Positions 24,527-35,939 of a stretch of DNA of 64,000 bases are shown here, in pieces. The translations under genes were made by a program, and so were the position numbers. Origin of the DNA: Patagioenas fasciata. Its lineage: Eukaryota; Chordata; Aves; Columbiformes; Columbidae. The stretch covers positions 51,180,161-51,244,160 of the forward strand of contig NC_092522.1 of NCBI RefSeq assembly GCF_037038585.1. The letters are read 5' to 3'. Position 1 is the stretch's first letter, and every line of letters starts with the position of its first letter. The notes beneath the pieces were generated by a model. The model saw only the letters and a list, made by a program, of their open reading frames with translations. It did not search any database and was not told the origin of the DNA.

Positions 24527-26249
24527 TTTCCTGAGTAGGTGGGATTGAAGGAGGCATGGCATGGTTTTGCTTTTTCACCGTGCAGGAAATAAAAAAGTAC
24601 TGAGGAAGTCATACATTCATCATTCAGATGGGATAGAAAATCTCCTTCGTTATCCAGTTCCTCCTTTTTGTTTATGTGAAACAGAAAGAGGGAAAATTAC
24701 CATGGATTTTCCTAGGAAGCAGTAATGAGCCTCTTGAGCCTAATCTTCCTACATATGTGACGCTAACAAAGGGGACTATATTTCTTGTGTCTTACATATT
24801 CCTCCAGTTCTCTCTGAAAGCATGCTAGAAATACATTCTCAGCAGCATCACCAGCCAGCACAGTTGTCTTGTGAGACTGAAGGCATCTGTCTTTTTTTCA
24901 ATTTGCCTTGAATCCGAGGTTCTAATCATTTACAGATTATCTTAGGATCTTGGCTGTCCTTGCTTTGAGTGTTTATAGCTATGGAGAAACCTAAAAATGC
25001 AAATATTAAAAGCTGAATAGTCTGAGCACAAAGAAAGTGGAGTTGAAAATGTGTATATACTGATTTTGATTTTCTGCATGTCATTTAATTTTGCAGATAC
25101 TTTAATTAGTTTGCAGGACCTAGATTTTTTTTTTTTTCATATTTGACATTGGAAATGCTGCTAGAACTGCCACATATGTAAAGAAGAAGCTTAGTTGTGT
25201 TATTCTGGCCATTACTGAATAGAAACCCTACCCCTCAAGGGCTGTGAACACAACTTCACAACCAACTTCAAGAGACCACCTTTCTGTAAAGCACTGTTGT
25301 ATGGGTGGTGAGGTGGGATATAATTAGAAGCTGCCTAAATAGCGACTGGGCCTAGATAATTTGCCAAGTGCCATGTGAGAAGTTTGTGACAGAAACCAAC
25401 TGTGGTTCTTTGGCTGTTACCTCACTCCTGCCCATCTGCCTGGCCAAGCTGACGGCAGAAATACTGAGGGAGCAACTGCGGGAGCTGTTACCTCAGATCA
25501 GCCTGGTCAGTGATTGCAGTAGGCAGAGGATCTTGTTGCTGGCTTCTGATGGATTATTCACAAGCTTGAGACACCATTTATTTTAAATACAGTCATTTTC
25601 ACAGCACTATTCAAGTGTCTACTTGCATAAAACGTGTAGAAATATCTAGCCACGAGACATGCAAGGAAAACTTTCAGCAAAGCAGATGTCACAATTTGCG
25701 CAGTGTACACTTTCAACTAGGAAGACATCATCCAAGCCCAGGGTTTTCCAGAAATGAGTATACTGCCTTTACTTTGTGTGGAAATAATACACCTCTACAT
25801 ACACCAGTTTCTTTTCATCAGGCGGCATCTTAAAGTTCATGCAGACAAGTGACTTTTATCTTGTCCTCTGCTCAGAGGCAGTATATGGCAAAACACAGGG
25901 CATATATTAATATGTTAATTAATGTAAAGATTGCCATCCTCTTTAGAGCTACAGTTCCTGCCATAGGTGTAACAAAAAACTCAAAGGTGAAAATAAGTGT
26001 ATTCAGTATGAAAAGTTTTGAGAAGTTGTTCAGCTAGGCGGAAGACAGTATATACTAAGAAACAGAATGTTTTATACTTGTCCATTATGTCAGTCTCGTT
26101 ACAGAGAGCCAGTTGCAGCAATCCCTAGCAAAACACATAATGAGAGCAGAATCTGCCCAGCACAGATGGCCTGAATTCAGGTGTTGACACTGAGATTCTA
26201 ACTGTGACTATTCTTTATTTCCTCCTTCTTCCCTTGACTTGTGAATTAG

Positions 26250-26382
26250 TCTCGTTTGAGGAGACAGGATGTCGGCTTGAAAAGCCACCTGGATCAGCTG
26301 GACCAGCGAATAAGTGAGCTGAAATTAGACGTCAGTAAGACCTCCAGTGAATACTTGGATAGTGACAGCCGGCCCAGCTCAG
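26250..26382 (+). CDS. DACT2: DACT2 coding exon 2 (residues 81-125, leucine zipper)
   Basis: This 133-nt exon encodes SRLRRQDVGLKSHLDQLDQR followed by ISELKLDV. With the end of exon 1 it completes the Dapper leucine zipper (about residues 70-115), with Leu at heptad spacing, which mediates homo- and hetero-dimerisation of Dapper proteins. It then enters the conserved acidic DSDSRPSSG motif, whose last Gly codon is split by the intron. The acceptor is GTGAATTAG and the donor is a strong GTAAGG. The exon follows exon 1 in phase 0 and leaves phase 1. The match to recalled human DACT2 (RLRQQDIGLKTHLDQLD...ISKLQLDV) is close, which makes this the most secure exon with exon 4. Confidence 0.95.
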
Positions 26383-27854
26383 GTAAGGTGCACTTGGTTG
26401 TTTATTCCTGAAAGTGAATAAACACCCTGAAGGGTGTCAGCTGCTCAGCAAAACTCTCTATATTGTTTGGTCAGAAACTGTGCCCCATGGCTGAGCTGGA
26501 GAGTAGTTACCTGGCACAGGGATGCTCACAAAGCTGGGGGAATCTTTCTGCTAAGTTGATTTAGTTGGAAAAATGCTTATTCACTCAAACAGTATTTTTT
26601 CTGTTTTGCTTTCTTGATTTTGTTTTTTGGTTTTTTTATTACTATTTTTAAATGCACATTTTAGCCACAAATGAAAGGAGAAGGAGCCACCTTTATTAGT
26701 TAATTGTCTTGTCCAATGCAGAATGACCATTGACAAAGTGGCTAGAGTACTTACTAGAAGTGAGGAAGACCAACATGCATGCTAGTGCTCCGCTTGAATC
26801 CAAGAAGGGTCCTGAACCTCACTAAGGCTTTGAAGATCACTAACACTACAGTGCTCTGGCCAAATGAATGTTTCATCCTTTATATATAAAAATGAAATGG
26901 CTCTGTTAAAAGACACTGAGAAAAACCACCCCAACAGTTTGTTGACTAAAGCTCTCATGAACAAAAAGAGATTGAGTTTCAGGTTTCGGATCTGATTCAT
27001 AGAGAGAGCTGTACTGCAGACTTTTATAGCTAGAATGTCTTTTAAAACCAATTTCTGTTATCTGTTCTGGGACACCGGGGATACTTCTTTTTAAATAGAA
27101 TTTTGAAAAGCCTTTAGTCTTCAATGAGACAAGAAAACAACTTTTTTATTTACAGCATACAGATTTGCAGCTTGATACTTACAGCATGTGTAAAAAGTGC
27201 AAGTTTCTGTTGAGTGTTTAAGTTCAGTTGTGTGCTTCGGCACATACACACAGTTCAAAAGGAAACAGTTTCCTTTATATAGAGTGGAATAACAAAAAAT
27301 CCTATCTCGAATTTATACAGAGCCTTTTTTAATATTTCCATAATTAATTGGTATTGACTGCAAGACCCAGAGAGGGAAGATAGCTTCCATTCTCTGCCCA
27401 TAGACATTCCAGCTATCACAGAGTTGGCAGCTCTGATCACAGGCTAGTTTTATCCTGCTTTCCCAGCCACGTTGTGCTTGTATGCACCTAGCACAAGTTA
27501 CAACAACGTGAGACGGCCCTGTTTTACACCAGTTGCATAATAGTCCCCAAAGATGTTCTCCAGTGAAGAACTGGGCGTGATGGTGCTGCACTTCACTCCG
27601 TCCCGCCCTCAGAACTCAGCATGCATGTATGTGCCAAGTTGGATTGGGGCCTAAGTAAATATGCAGAAGCCCAATAAAAGGTGATTGAATTAGAGCATGC
27701 CTCTGCTAAAGTTACCCAAATAAATTATCGTAAATTTAGGCCTGTGGCACGTACCAAATGTAGATTTATTTTATTGTCTGATTTTTTTTTTTCTACAGAG
27801 CATGTTTAGTTACTGCAAATAAGAAATATTTTCCTGTTTCTTTTAACTCTGCAG
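26383..27854 (+). other. DACT2: DACT2 intron 2 (1,472 bp)
   Basis: It runs from GTAAGG to a TTTTAACTCTGCAG acceptor with a good pyrimidine tract. Minus-strand open frames inside (26782-27591) are short and unrecognised. No repeat or exon is evident. Confidence 0.85.
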
Positions 27855-28142
27855 GCTTCTATGACCTGAGTGATGGTGGTTCTTGCTCACTCTCCAATTC
27901 TTGTACCTCTGTGTACAGTGAGTCCATCTCTTCCTCCCACACCAGTCTCTTGCCGGGCTCTCAACACCCTAAAGCAAGGCTCAGCGTGTTTGATTACCGA
28001 CCCAAGTCTGCAGATGAAACTACTGTGCACACCACCAGCTTCCAACAGCAGGGACCCTATGTCAGCAATGGATGTCGGATAACAGCTACCACAGATGTTT
28101 CTGGGACTCCTGCCAGGTCCCGGCCGAGGCCGGTTTCCACAG
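27855..28142 (+). CDS. DACT2: DACT2 coding exon 3 (residues 125-221)
   Basis: This 288-nt exon completes the split Gly codon and encodes GFYDLSDGGSCSLSNSCTSV. A Ser-rich stretch, FDYRPKSADETTV and, at the end, RSRPRPVSTG follow. These match the recalled human DACT2 blocks GFYEMSDGGSCSLS, WRPRSVDETTV and RPRPVSTGDLD. The Ser-rich part is a likely phosphorylation region in the Dapper family. It enters and leaves in phase 1, so skipping it would keep the frame. The donor at 28143 is GTAATC, weaker than the other two donors. Reading through it would add 23 codons and then a stop in intron 3. Confidence 0.94.
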
Positions 28143-29293
28143 GTAATCAACAGCATAACTGGGTACTCATTCAACAGAGGGGCAGAATGCTGGTTATTAC
28201 TTTTATGACCTAATATACCGATGTGTAATTAATATATAGCATTCATTTTCAATACACAAAGTGAGAATGGAAACCACAGAGCCAAACTGTTTACTGTCCA
28301 TACTCAGATACTTTTAAACAATAATAAATACAATAAAAGAGTATTTAAGTTAAGGAGATAAAACTGTAATGAATGTTCAGATACTTTTTTTCGTTTACCT
28401 GCATAAATATTGGGGTAGTAGTGTTTCTTGAAGAAGTAATTTTTGCAAAGTTGACCACATTGCAGGAAGTGAGACGTTACTCCAGAAAACTGTCATTTGG
28501 AGAGGGGAATAAATTTCTCTTTTCCTCTCCTTGGTTTGTCTGCACAGGTAACTGCAGGTACAAACCAATTGCCATTTCTTTCAGTGGCAAGCGGAAAGCT
28601 TGCTGAGACACCACAAGCATTGTTCTGATGTTTTCCTGGTTTGTTTGCACAAGAGAGCACCATTACACACTGCCAGCAATTTCCTAAAGAATTTTCATTA
28701 TGAAAATATATTGTTTGAGGAATCATCATCCTAACCTTTGCTGTAGCAGGTCTGTAAGTGCCTTAGGTAGGACGCTACAGACAATGCTGAATTTTGAAGT
28801 CTTTCAGAAGCTTCCTGTCACAGGTCAGAAATAGTCACCGTAAGTAAAATATGTGGTTGGATTTGATTGTTGAGTTTTCTGGTAGCATGAAGGAGTCAGG
28901 AAATCAGTGAGCTGAGGATTTGTTGGCACTGAAGTCTGTACTGTTGTACAGAGAACTCCCAACTAACTGCAGATGGTTCTAGTACTTGTGGTACCAGAGG
29001 TAACGCAGCATCATAGCGCTCTGTTGGATGGCTTGTCTGGATGGAACAGCCTTGCTTCACACAAGAACACAGCCTGTTCTCTCAGTGCACAGGAGATGCT
29101 CCTGAGAGGAGGGTGCAAAAGTCAAGTGTAACTTAGAGCAATCTTGACAGTACTCCAAGATTTAGAAGCTCTGAATTGGTGGCCATAAATGCCATCTTCA
29201 GGGACTGAGCCTCCCATATGCCTGAGCAGTTACTCTTAGTTTTTTTCTCTAAGTTTCTTTAGACCATTCTTCTACATCCTTAGGGTTTACTTT

Positions 29294-29315
29294 AAAAAAA
29301 AAAAAAAAAAAAAAA
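29294..29315. repeat. Poly(A) tract in DACT2 intron 3
   Basis: 22 consecutive A. No LINE or SINE body is recognisable upstream, so I call it simple sequence. Confidence 0.9.
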
Positions 29316-30155
29316 GGAAAACAACCTCACACATAGAATTATGGCATTCCTGGTTTTCTACCCTTTAAGAAGCTCTGAATATTTCTTTCTGGAATTAAAT
29401 ACTCTAAGAAGTTGCTTACTTGAGAAAGGCACGAGACTGGTCATGTTATTATCAAATGAAATGGGAGATCCAGTTAGGAGGTTTCATTTGATTTGGGTTT
29501 AAGGAAAAGTAGAATCACATCACTCTCTGGCCTATGTGATATGTGAGTTTTAATGGCTCTTCCATGTGGGTTGAGTGCTTCTGTTTACTAATAATGTCTT
29601 CCTAAAGCAAACTAATAAACAGCTACAGCTTCCAGCATTTAAGAGGTTAAGAAACACTGTAACCTAATGTCTGCTTAAGTCCTCTTAAAGCAGCTGGTTC
29701 AGTTCTATAGCTTTTTCCAAGGCACGTGATATAAAAAGGTTGGAAAAAAGCTGGAATACAAATATAACCACTTAAAAAAAAATACCACTGGCTCTGCATG
29801 CTGGAAATTTCGGGAGTTTCTGAGTTATAGTCACATATCCAGAGGAAGACTTTATCCTGTCCTGGGGGAAAAGTGTTCAATAACCATGTCTGTTGTACTG
29901 GATAATTTTACATGACATTCAGCTTCAGGCTTTGTCGTTGTTGGATTCACTTTTTATCTTTGCTAAGAAATAAAAATAATCCCATATTTTTGTTTAGTTG
30001 ATTTGGTTCCTGTTAGTTTGTGACATTCTAGAATATTTTTATATATGCACAGATTTACTTTCATCCAAGTAGCAGGTTTTTTTTTTTTATTTGCATTAAA
30101 AAAGCATTTGATTTTCCATTATGCTCAGGTCAATAAAAGCCTTGAAGTAATTCAG

Positions 30156-30322
30156 TGATCTTGTGGAGTTTCCTACTCTGGAGACGTTCAAGACCCGCCT
30201 GGACACATTCCTATGTAGCCTCATCTAAGTGTTCCTGCTCCGGCAGGGGGATTGGACTAGATGATCTTTTGAGGTCCCTTCCAATCCCTAACATTCTGTG
30301 ATTCTGTGTGATTCTGTGATCT
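30156..30322 (+). mobile_element. CR1 LINE, truncated 3' end, in DACT2 intron 3
   Basis: It contains the hallmark CR1 3' sequence: TTGTGGAGTTTCC, CCTGGACACATTCCT, GGCAGGGGGATTGGACTAGA, TGATCTTTTGAGGTCCCTTCC, and a tail of ATTCTGTG units. Only the last 165 bp or so are present, the usual 5'-truncated form. Sense orientation matches DACT2. There is no coding capacity. Confidence 0.92.
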
Positions 30323-30465
30323 TGGAGGAAACTATTTTCTTCCTTCATGCTACTGATTTTAGTAAAAGCTAGCACATCCCTCTGAAATAGCTCTTTTAGC
30401 ATAAGCCAGTTTGAATATAATTGTCTGTGATTTAATTAGGTTATTTATTTTCATCCACTGTGTAG

Positions 30466-32264
30466 GTGACTTGGAAAGACTCATTCCAGCAGACACTAGG
30501 TTTCAGAAGGAGGCAGATGCCAAATCCGCGTTGCCTCTGTGCCATGCCGAAGACATGCAGTTGTTCAGCGTGGACCCCAAATTCCAGAACGATTTGGTCT
30601 CCAAGAATGGCATTGATGTGTATCCTTACCCAAGCCCCCTACATGCGGTGGCTTTACAAAGTCCCCTTTTCTCCCTGGTAGGGTCATCCCCAGAAGCAGA
30701 CCTCCAGGCTCCTCCCTACAAACCCATTCCTAGTGCAACAGGTCCCAGCTTGATTAGGACTAGGCCAACTGCTGAGGCCAGGCCAGGGGGTTACATCAAT
30801 AAATTGCTGCAGCTGACGAGATGCAAAGGGAACAATCGGGCTGATGCCAGTGAGCGGGTTTCAACAAAGAGCCAGCCAGCCACAATGCACCAGAGACTCA
30901 TCATAACCCCCAGCACTGGCGGAGTGAAAATTAACAGCAGCAGTAGCCAGCTGGAAAAACAAGCGGGTTCTCTGGAAAGTAACAAAGCTGAAGGGAGGCT
31001 TCAGAGAGAGGTGCCAGAGGGGGAATGTGCCGAGCAGCAGGAGACTGTGCGCTGTGTGAATGAAAACCAGCCATCCACTCACCCTGACACTGAGCCATCA
31101 GCTGTGAATAGTTGTTATCCTGCCAAGTCAGCAGCAAGGGGCTCTCCTCTGGCAGAAGAGACAGAGAGCAGCGTGGAGCACAGTTCATCCTCCTCACAGT
31201 TGTGCCAGGAGGACTCCAGCCTGGGCACCTGGAATGCTAAAGCTGTCCCACCCAGAAAGGTGCCCCTCAAAAGGGGTGGCAATGCCAAATTGGCCGACTC
31301 AGGAGCTCATGAGCGAATGGCACAGAGTGAGTTCGTACATGCACAGTTCGTTCCTGCAGAATCCCACCAAGTCCGGGTCAAGTTTGCCAGCTCCAAAACA
31401 AAGGCGGTGAAGATAAAGAGGAGGAACAGTGAAAAAGTCCTGCGGCCTGGAAAGCAAGCCTTGTACCTGGAGAAGGCAAGAGGGTCCCATGGGGCTGCCA
31501 GGCTGTCTGCTGAGTGGAATCAGCCCCAAAGACCACACGGAGCGAAGAGCCTTGTGCAGAGACCTTCATATTCTGGTGAAGTGACCGGAAGGTCGTGCTC
31601 AGAGTCAAGCCTGTTCCCTGCGCAGGTGAGGCTTCCCACCACGCCATCCAGGCCAGAGCTCTACAGAGCCTCTGCCAATGCACTGCATTCCCTGGAAGCA
31701 GCTTGCATAGACACGGCCAGCAAGAAGAAGCAGCGCAAGTGGCAGTCCACAGTGGAGATCTCTGCTAAGGCCCACCTGGCCGGCCTCTCTGGTAGCTTTG
31801 GCCTAGGAGGACCAAGGCAGCCAGCAAGGAGAGCAGGTATCCTGCGCGCTGTCAGCATGAGGGCTCGCTCCAAGAGCCAGCGCCACGGAGCTTACACCAA
31901 AAGCGAGTCCGACCACTCAGAGTACTCTGCAGAGTGTGCTTCCCTCTTTCACTCCACCATCGCAGAGACCAGCGAAGGGGAGGTCAGCGATTTCACAACT
32001 AACCGTTTCGGGGACAGCGAGTCCAGTGACAGCGATTCGGATGGCAGTAGTAACAGTAGCAGTCTTGCCCTTGACTATGATGAGGGGGATGAAAGTGAGC
32101 TGATCTGGCCTGAAGGTTCTGTCAGACAATTGGGGACTGTCCAGGCCTCTTCCAAGCCTCTTCTCCCAGTGCCCAAAATCTGTCGCATCAAAGCTTCAAA
32201 GGCACTGAAGAAGAAGATTAGGAGATTCCAGCCTGCCTCTCTGAAGGTCATGACCATGGTTTAG
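30466..32264 (+). CDS. DACT2: DACT2 coding exon 4 and stop (residues 221-819)
   Basis: The large last exon (1,799 nt) ends at TAG 32262-32264. After GDLERLIPADT it carries the conserved YPYPSPLHAVALQSPLF block (about residues 273-289), a divergent low-complexity middle, a basic KAVKIKRRNSEKVL block (about 533), RSCSESSLFP (about 596), KWQSTVEISAKAHL (about 645), YTKSESDHSEYSAEC (about 697), TSEGEVSDFTTNRFGDSESS (about 721) with a Ser/Asp tract, and the basic tail SKALKKKIRRFQPASLKVMTMV. The last four residues, MTMV, are the PDZ-binding motif that contacts Dishevelled and other PDZ partners. All these blocks occur in the same order in recalled human DACT2 (774 aa), so the 819-aa length reflects insertions in the divergent middle. 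DACT1 is excluded by the N-terminus and by the spacing of these blocks. Confidence 0.97.
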
Positions 32265-32922
32265 GGGAGAGCAAGCATCTGTCTCTTACAGTGAGACATC
32301 CTGCTGGCTCTCATTTGCAAAACAAGAGAACTCATGTGCAGAGAAAAAGACTTGCTTAAATGAACTGTGAATAATCCCTGAATCAACACAAGGGATCTTG
32401 TTTGTTAATGCCTGGACATAAATGTCACTGTATCTAATTTCCTCTTTTGCCATTTATTCTGTAAATATGGATCTGTGTATATTGTGTGATGCCTTTTTTT
32501 ACTATGCAGAATGGTCACCATGGTGAAAATGAAACCAACCTGTGCCATAAGGTTTTACAGGCAGGATGGTTTGTTGACTATATGCACCCACAGAATCAGT
32601 TCCAGACACAAAGGCTTCCCAAGAAGACAGGCTCTTCCCAACTGGATATTTGGTAGCATCCCCCCCTCTTGTGAGGAATTCTTTGCAGTCTGAAGTCTGT
32701 ATTAGCCATCCAACTGTCACTGTGCTCATATGGAAAAGCTGTCAGTGCTCTCCATAGTTCTTTCTTTAAAATCAACCGTCCCATACCTTCTCCCAAACAT
32801 CAGGAGCATGAGTCTGTTCTTCTGTAAAAAAATATGTGTTTAATCAAGGCAAATGTATTTGTGAACGAGAACAAGACTTCAGTTTTTTTCCTGTTTTCAA
32901 AACTGAAAGTATAGGTGGTTGG

Positions 32923-32941
32923 TTTTGTTTTGTTTTGTTTT
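32923..32941. repeat. (TTTTG)n repeat in DACT2 3'UTR
   Basis: Four GTTTT units. It is simple sequence, T/G-rich on the transcript strand. Confidence 0.85.
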
Positions 32942-33075
32942 CAAACCCCTTTTTTATGATGTTCCATGTTATTGTCCATTTGTTGAATGGCTGAAAGAAC
33001 ATGAGGGCTCAGTGCCACAGTGTGTGAATAGCTGGGACTGAGATTATATAGCCCTGACCCTGAAATTGCAAACTC

Positions 33076-33081
33076 AATAAA
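33076..33081 (+). terminator. DACT2: Poly(A) signal AATAAA for DACT2
   Basis: A canonical AATAAA is followed about 25-45 nt later by a TG/T-rich stretch (TTGTGCTTGTCTG near 33106). This is the expected layout for cleavage around 33095-33105. It is the first canonical AATAAA after the stop codon in a good downstream context. Confidence 0.8.
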
Positions 33082-33106
33082 TACTATTTAATGTACTTCT
33101 GAAAAT

Positions 33107-35817
33107 TGTGCTTGTCTGATTTGGATGTCTAAAGAACATTATTCTGAACTCCAACATTGTGTCAGGAATCCAGAGGAGCTTTATTTGATGGAACAGATGT
33201 GTTTTTATGATTGCTGTGCGGAGGAGTTCTTTTTTATTTTTCAGAAGGTTGCTATAGCTCAGTCAGAACCAAGGTCCTTTCAGCTGCTACCTCAGGAACC
33301 CTGCTTCAGCACCTGCTTCTGAATGAGTGAATTTTAAAACAGTATTTGTATTGAGGAGAGGGTAATGTTTAAGTGACTCAAATTGATGCAATTCTGTCAG
33401 AAGACACTCTAAAACATGTATACATACTATGTTTTGAATGCATTTAAGGGCATCTATGTGAAGCTTTGAGTCACTTGCTAAACTGATGAAGTGATTTGTG
33501 TTCAGACACCCAGTCCTAATTCTTTCCTCTGAGCACAGCAATCTGGAAGTTGAGCTGAAGTTCACCCTGTGTTTACCAAAGAGCAGGTATTATCCTCCTA
33601 CCCTGTTTCAGTGCTCAGTCTGCATACATTCCAGGCCTAGGAGATGTAGGCATTACCTCATTCAGCTGGGTGTACTGGGTCTGAAACAAAAGGCAAGTGC
33701 TTTCCAGAAACGGGGTAAAAGAGTGCTTGTTTACTCCAAGGATTCATTAGCAAACAAGAGTCTTTAAAGACTAAACTTGTAGCCTTCTATTCTTTGGAAG
33801 CTACATTATGTTTTTAAATTACACTTTCCAATCATTTTTGGGAAATGAGGTAGAGAAAAGTAGAAATTATGTGAAGTTATTTAATTAAAGTATTCAAGCT
33901 AGTGCATAACACCATCCTTGCTGCAACTAGGAAAGCAGTGCATTTTGGTCAATGGAATATGTTTAAACATTTTTTTTTTCATGGTCCCAAGAGTATGGGA
34001 TGTAATCAGTCCAGTAGGATTAATGAAATAATTTCACATGTCTGATGGTGGTTTCTTGTTCAGCATGTCTAGAAACAGAACAAAAAAAATAGTGATTTAT
34101 GTCTTGTTGACTTTCTACACCACAAAAGGATTCTTTTTCACATTTACACAAAAGGTTTTGTTTGGGGGAGTGTGTCAAAAGTTACATGTGAACCTTTAAT
34201 CCATGGATTTTTTGCATTGGGGTGGGGTTTATTGACTAGACAGGAATTTTGGGTTTTGTGGGTTTTTTTTTGTTGGTGTGGTTTTTTTTGTTTTTTTTGT
34301 TTTTTTGGTTTGGTTTGGTTTTTTTGTGGGGGAGGTAATTGCTCCTAACTAGAAAAATGCTCAAGGTAGGAACATTCTGAAACCTGGTAAAAGCCACCAC
34401 CCAGTAGCTCCCTGCCTTTTTACCAGAGTAAGCTCAAACAATAAGTTTGTGGTCCCACAGCTCAGTAAATCCTGCTTTAGGGCTGTTAATACTCCGTCAG
34501 AAATGTTGCCAGACACATGATGAAAGTGCTGATCCAGAATGAACTCTGCCAATTCAAATAAAGAAAAATGATGACTTAATTTTTTACTGACAGGTTTTAT
34601 GCCAGATGAGGTATCACTGCCTCTACAGCTCACGCTTTCTGCCGGGTCAGATAATGTCTCTCCTCCCAGAGCCAGTGTAAAGCCAGCATAAAAGCATAAC
34701 ACTGGGACAAATGTCATCATCCCGTGTTATGGCTAATTTGACAGAAATACAGTTACATGCCCACATTTGATCCAGGAGAAACCTGAGACACTGAAGAACC
34801 TCATCAATGCAGAGAACCTACTGTTAAGCATTGAGATACCATCATGTGTAGTGATGCTACTGATCTGTGACATTCTGGGAAGGGCAGAATGCGTGGTGCC
34901 ACCTCTTCCTCCTCCAGGACATTGGACCTTCTCCCTAGCACTGCCCTTTGGAAATGCTGCTTTCCTCTGGTGGAGCAGAAACAGCCTTGGGACCGGAGCT
35001 TTGGAGGAAAGTAGGACAGTGCAAAGCAGGGCAGGAGACTCGGGTGACTTACAGTCCAGCTATACTGGCACCAAAACCATGATTGTAGTTCAGGACACTG
35101 GTAAAAATTAGTATGTTTTGTTGGCATATTCACTGAGAATTTTGATAACAACTGGGTACAAATGTGACGCCTGTGGGTGCTCCATCCATTGAAGACTATG
35201 GGCTAGCTCTGCCGACAGCACCCAGGAATACCTGCCTCCTATGCAAACAGATCTGAAACATATTTAAAATCAAAAAATTGCAATAAATACTCTGATCCAC
35301 TATTATATGTATATACTAAACATCATAAAACCAACTTTCAGCTTTATATGAAGCCTTCTCATATTGAGAATAGGGGATGCCCAGCTTTAATTGTAGTCAT
35401 GGCAATACAAAATAAAAATATTCACTGCCAATTTTCCCATCCAGAAGGAATCCAGAAAATCTTTTTTACCTTGCAGCATCTTGTACTATAAAGGCCTAAG
35501 AGAATGCAAAAAATGTCAGTGGGTGATTCAATTAGAAGTCTAGCACCAAACCTGATGCACTTTAGGAGTGAGAAGTTTAGCACTTTCACTGTGACTTGAT
35601 TAGCAAATGTATAGATCTGACAGCTGTTTCTCAACAGCTTTATGCAGCGTCTCTGTTGCAGGAGCTAACATCTATCCTCGCTCCAAGCTCTAGTGAATCA
35701 AAATCAACCACCACTGAAATCTGTGCACCAGATCAGCAGTTTCCTTCTGTCAAAGGCAGACACTTACATTTTGGTGTAGGAGCAAATTGCACATAAACCA
35801 CAAAAACAAAAACAAAC
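33107..35817. other. Downstream intergenic DNA
   Basis: I find no gene. The stretch contains a G/T-rich low-complexity tract (34250-34330) and several A/T patches. The open frames at 34361-34720 (minus) and 34767-35111 (plus) overlap one another, lack splice context and are unrecognised. Confidence 0.55.
34250..34330. repeat. T/G-rich low-complexity tract
   Basis: Runs of T are interrupted by G, grading into GGTTT units. There is no transposon structure. Confidence 0.85.
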
Positions 35818-35857
35818 AAAAAAAAAAGGAGAGAAAAAGGAAAATTTAAAAAAAAAT

Positions 35858-35938
35858 GGAAAGGAAAGGAAAGGAAAGGAAAGGAAAGGAAAGGAAAGGA
35901 AAGGAAAGGAAAGGAAAGGGAAAAGGAAGGAAAAGGGA
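35858..35938. repeat. (AAAGG)n microsatellite, 81-nt unbroken polypurine tract
   Basis: About twelve AAAGG units are perfect from 35858 to 35919. Imperfect GGGAAAAGG sequence follows, and there is no pyrimidine until 35939. It is preceded by further A-rich sequence (35800-35857). Confidence 0.95.
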
Positions 35939-35939
35939 C

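Larger units (their letters stand above)
20428..26249 (+). other. DACT2: DACT2 intron 1 (5,822 bp)
   Basis: It is bounded by GTAAGG and a CTTGTGAATTAG acceptor. The first 330 bp continue the CpG island. It contains a (TTTA)n repeat (21608-21641), two transcription-factor motif clusters (21549-21690 and 24403-24526) and short T-tracts (near 25129). I found no additional in-frame exon. Open frames such as 22671-23078 and 25368-25586 have no splice support and no recognisable homology. Confidence 0.85.
28143..30465 (+). other. DACT2: DACT2 intron 3 (2,323 bp)
   Basis: It is bounded by GTAATC and the TCCACTGTGTAG acceptor. It contains a 22-nt A-run (29294-29315) and a CR1 3'-end fragment (30156-30322) that finishes about 145 bp before exon 4. 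No further exon is seen. Confidence 0.85.
32265..33100 (+). other. DACT2: DACT2 3'UTR (end approximate)
   Basis: About 0.84 kb runs from the stop codon to the poly(A) signal. It has T-rich patches and a TTTTG repeat at 32923-32941. Open frames within it (for example 32511-32693) are not supported as coding. Confidence 0.8.
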
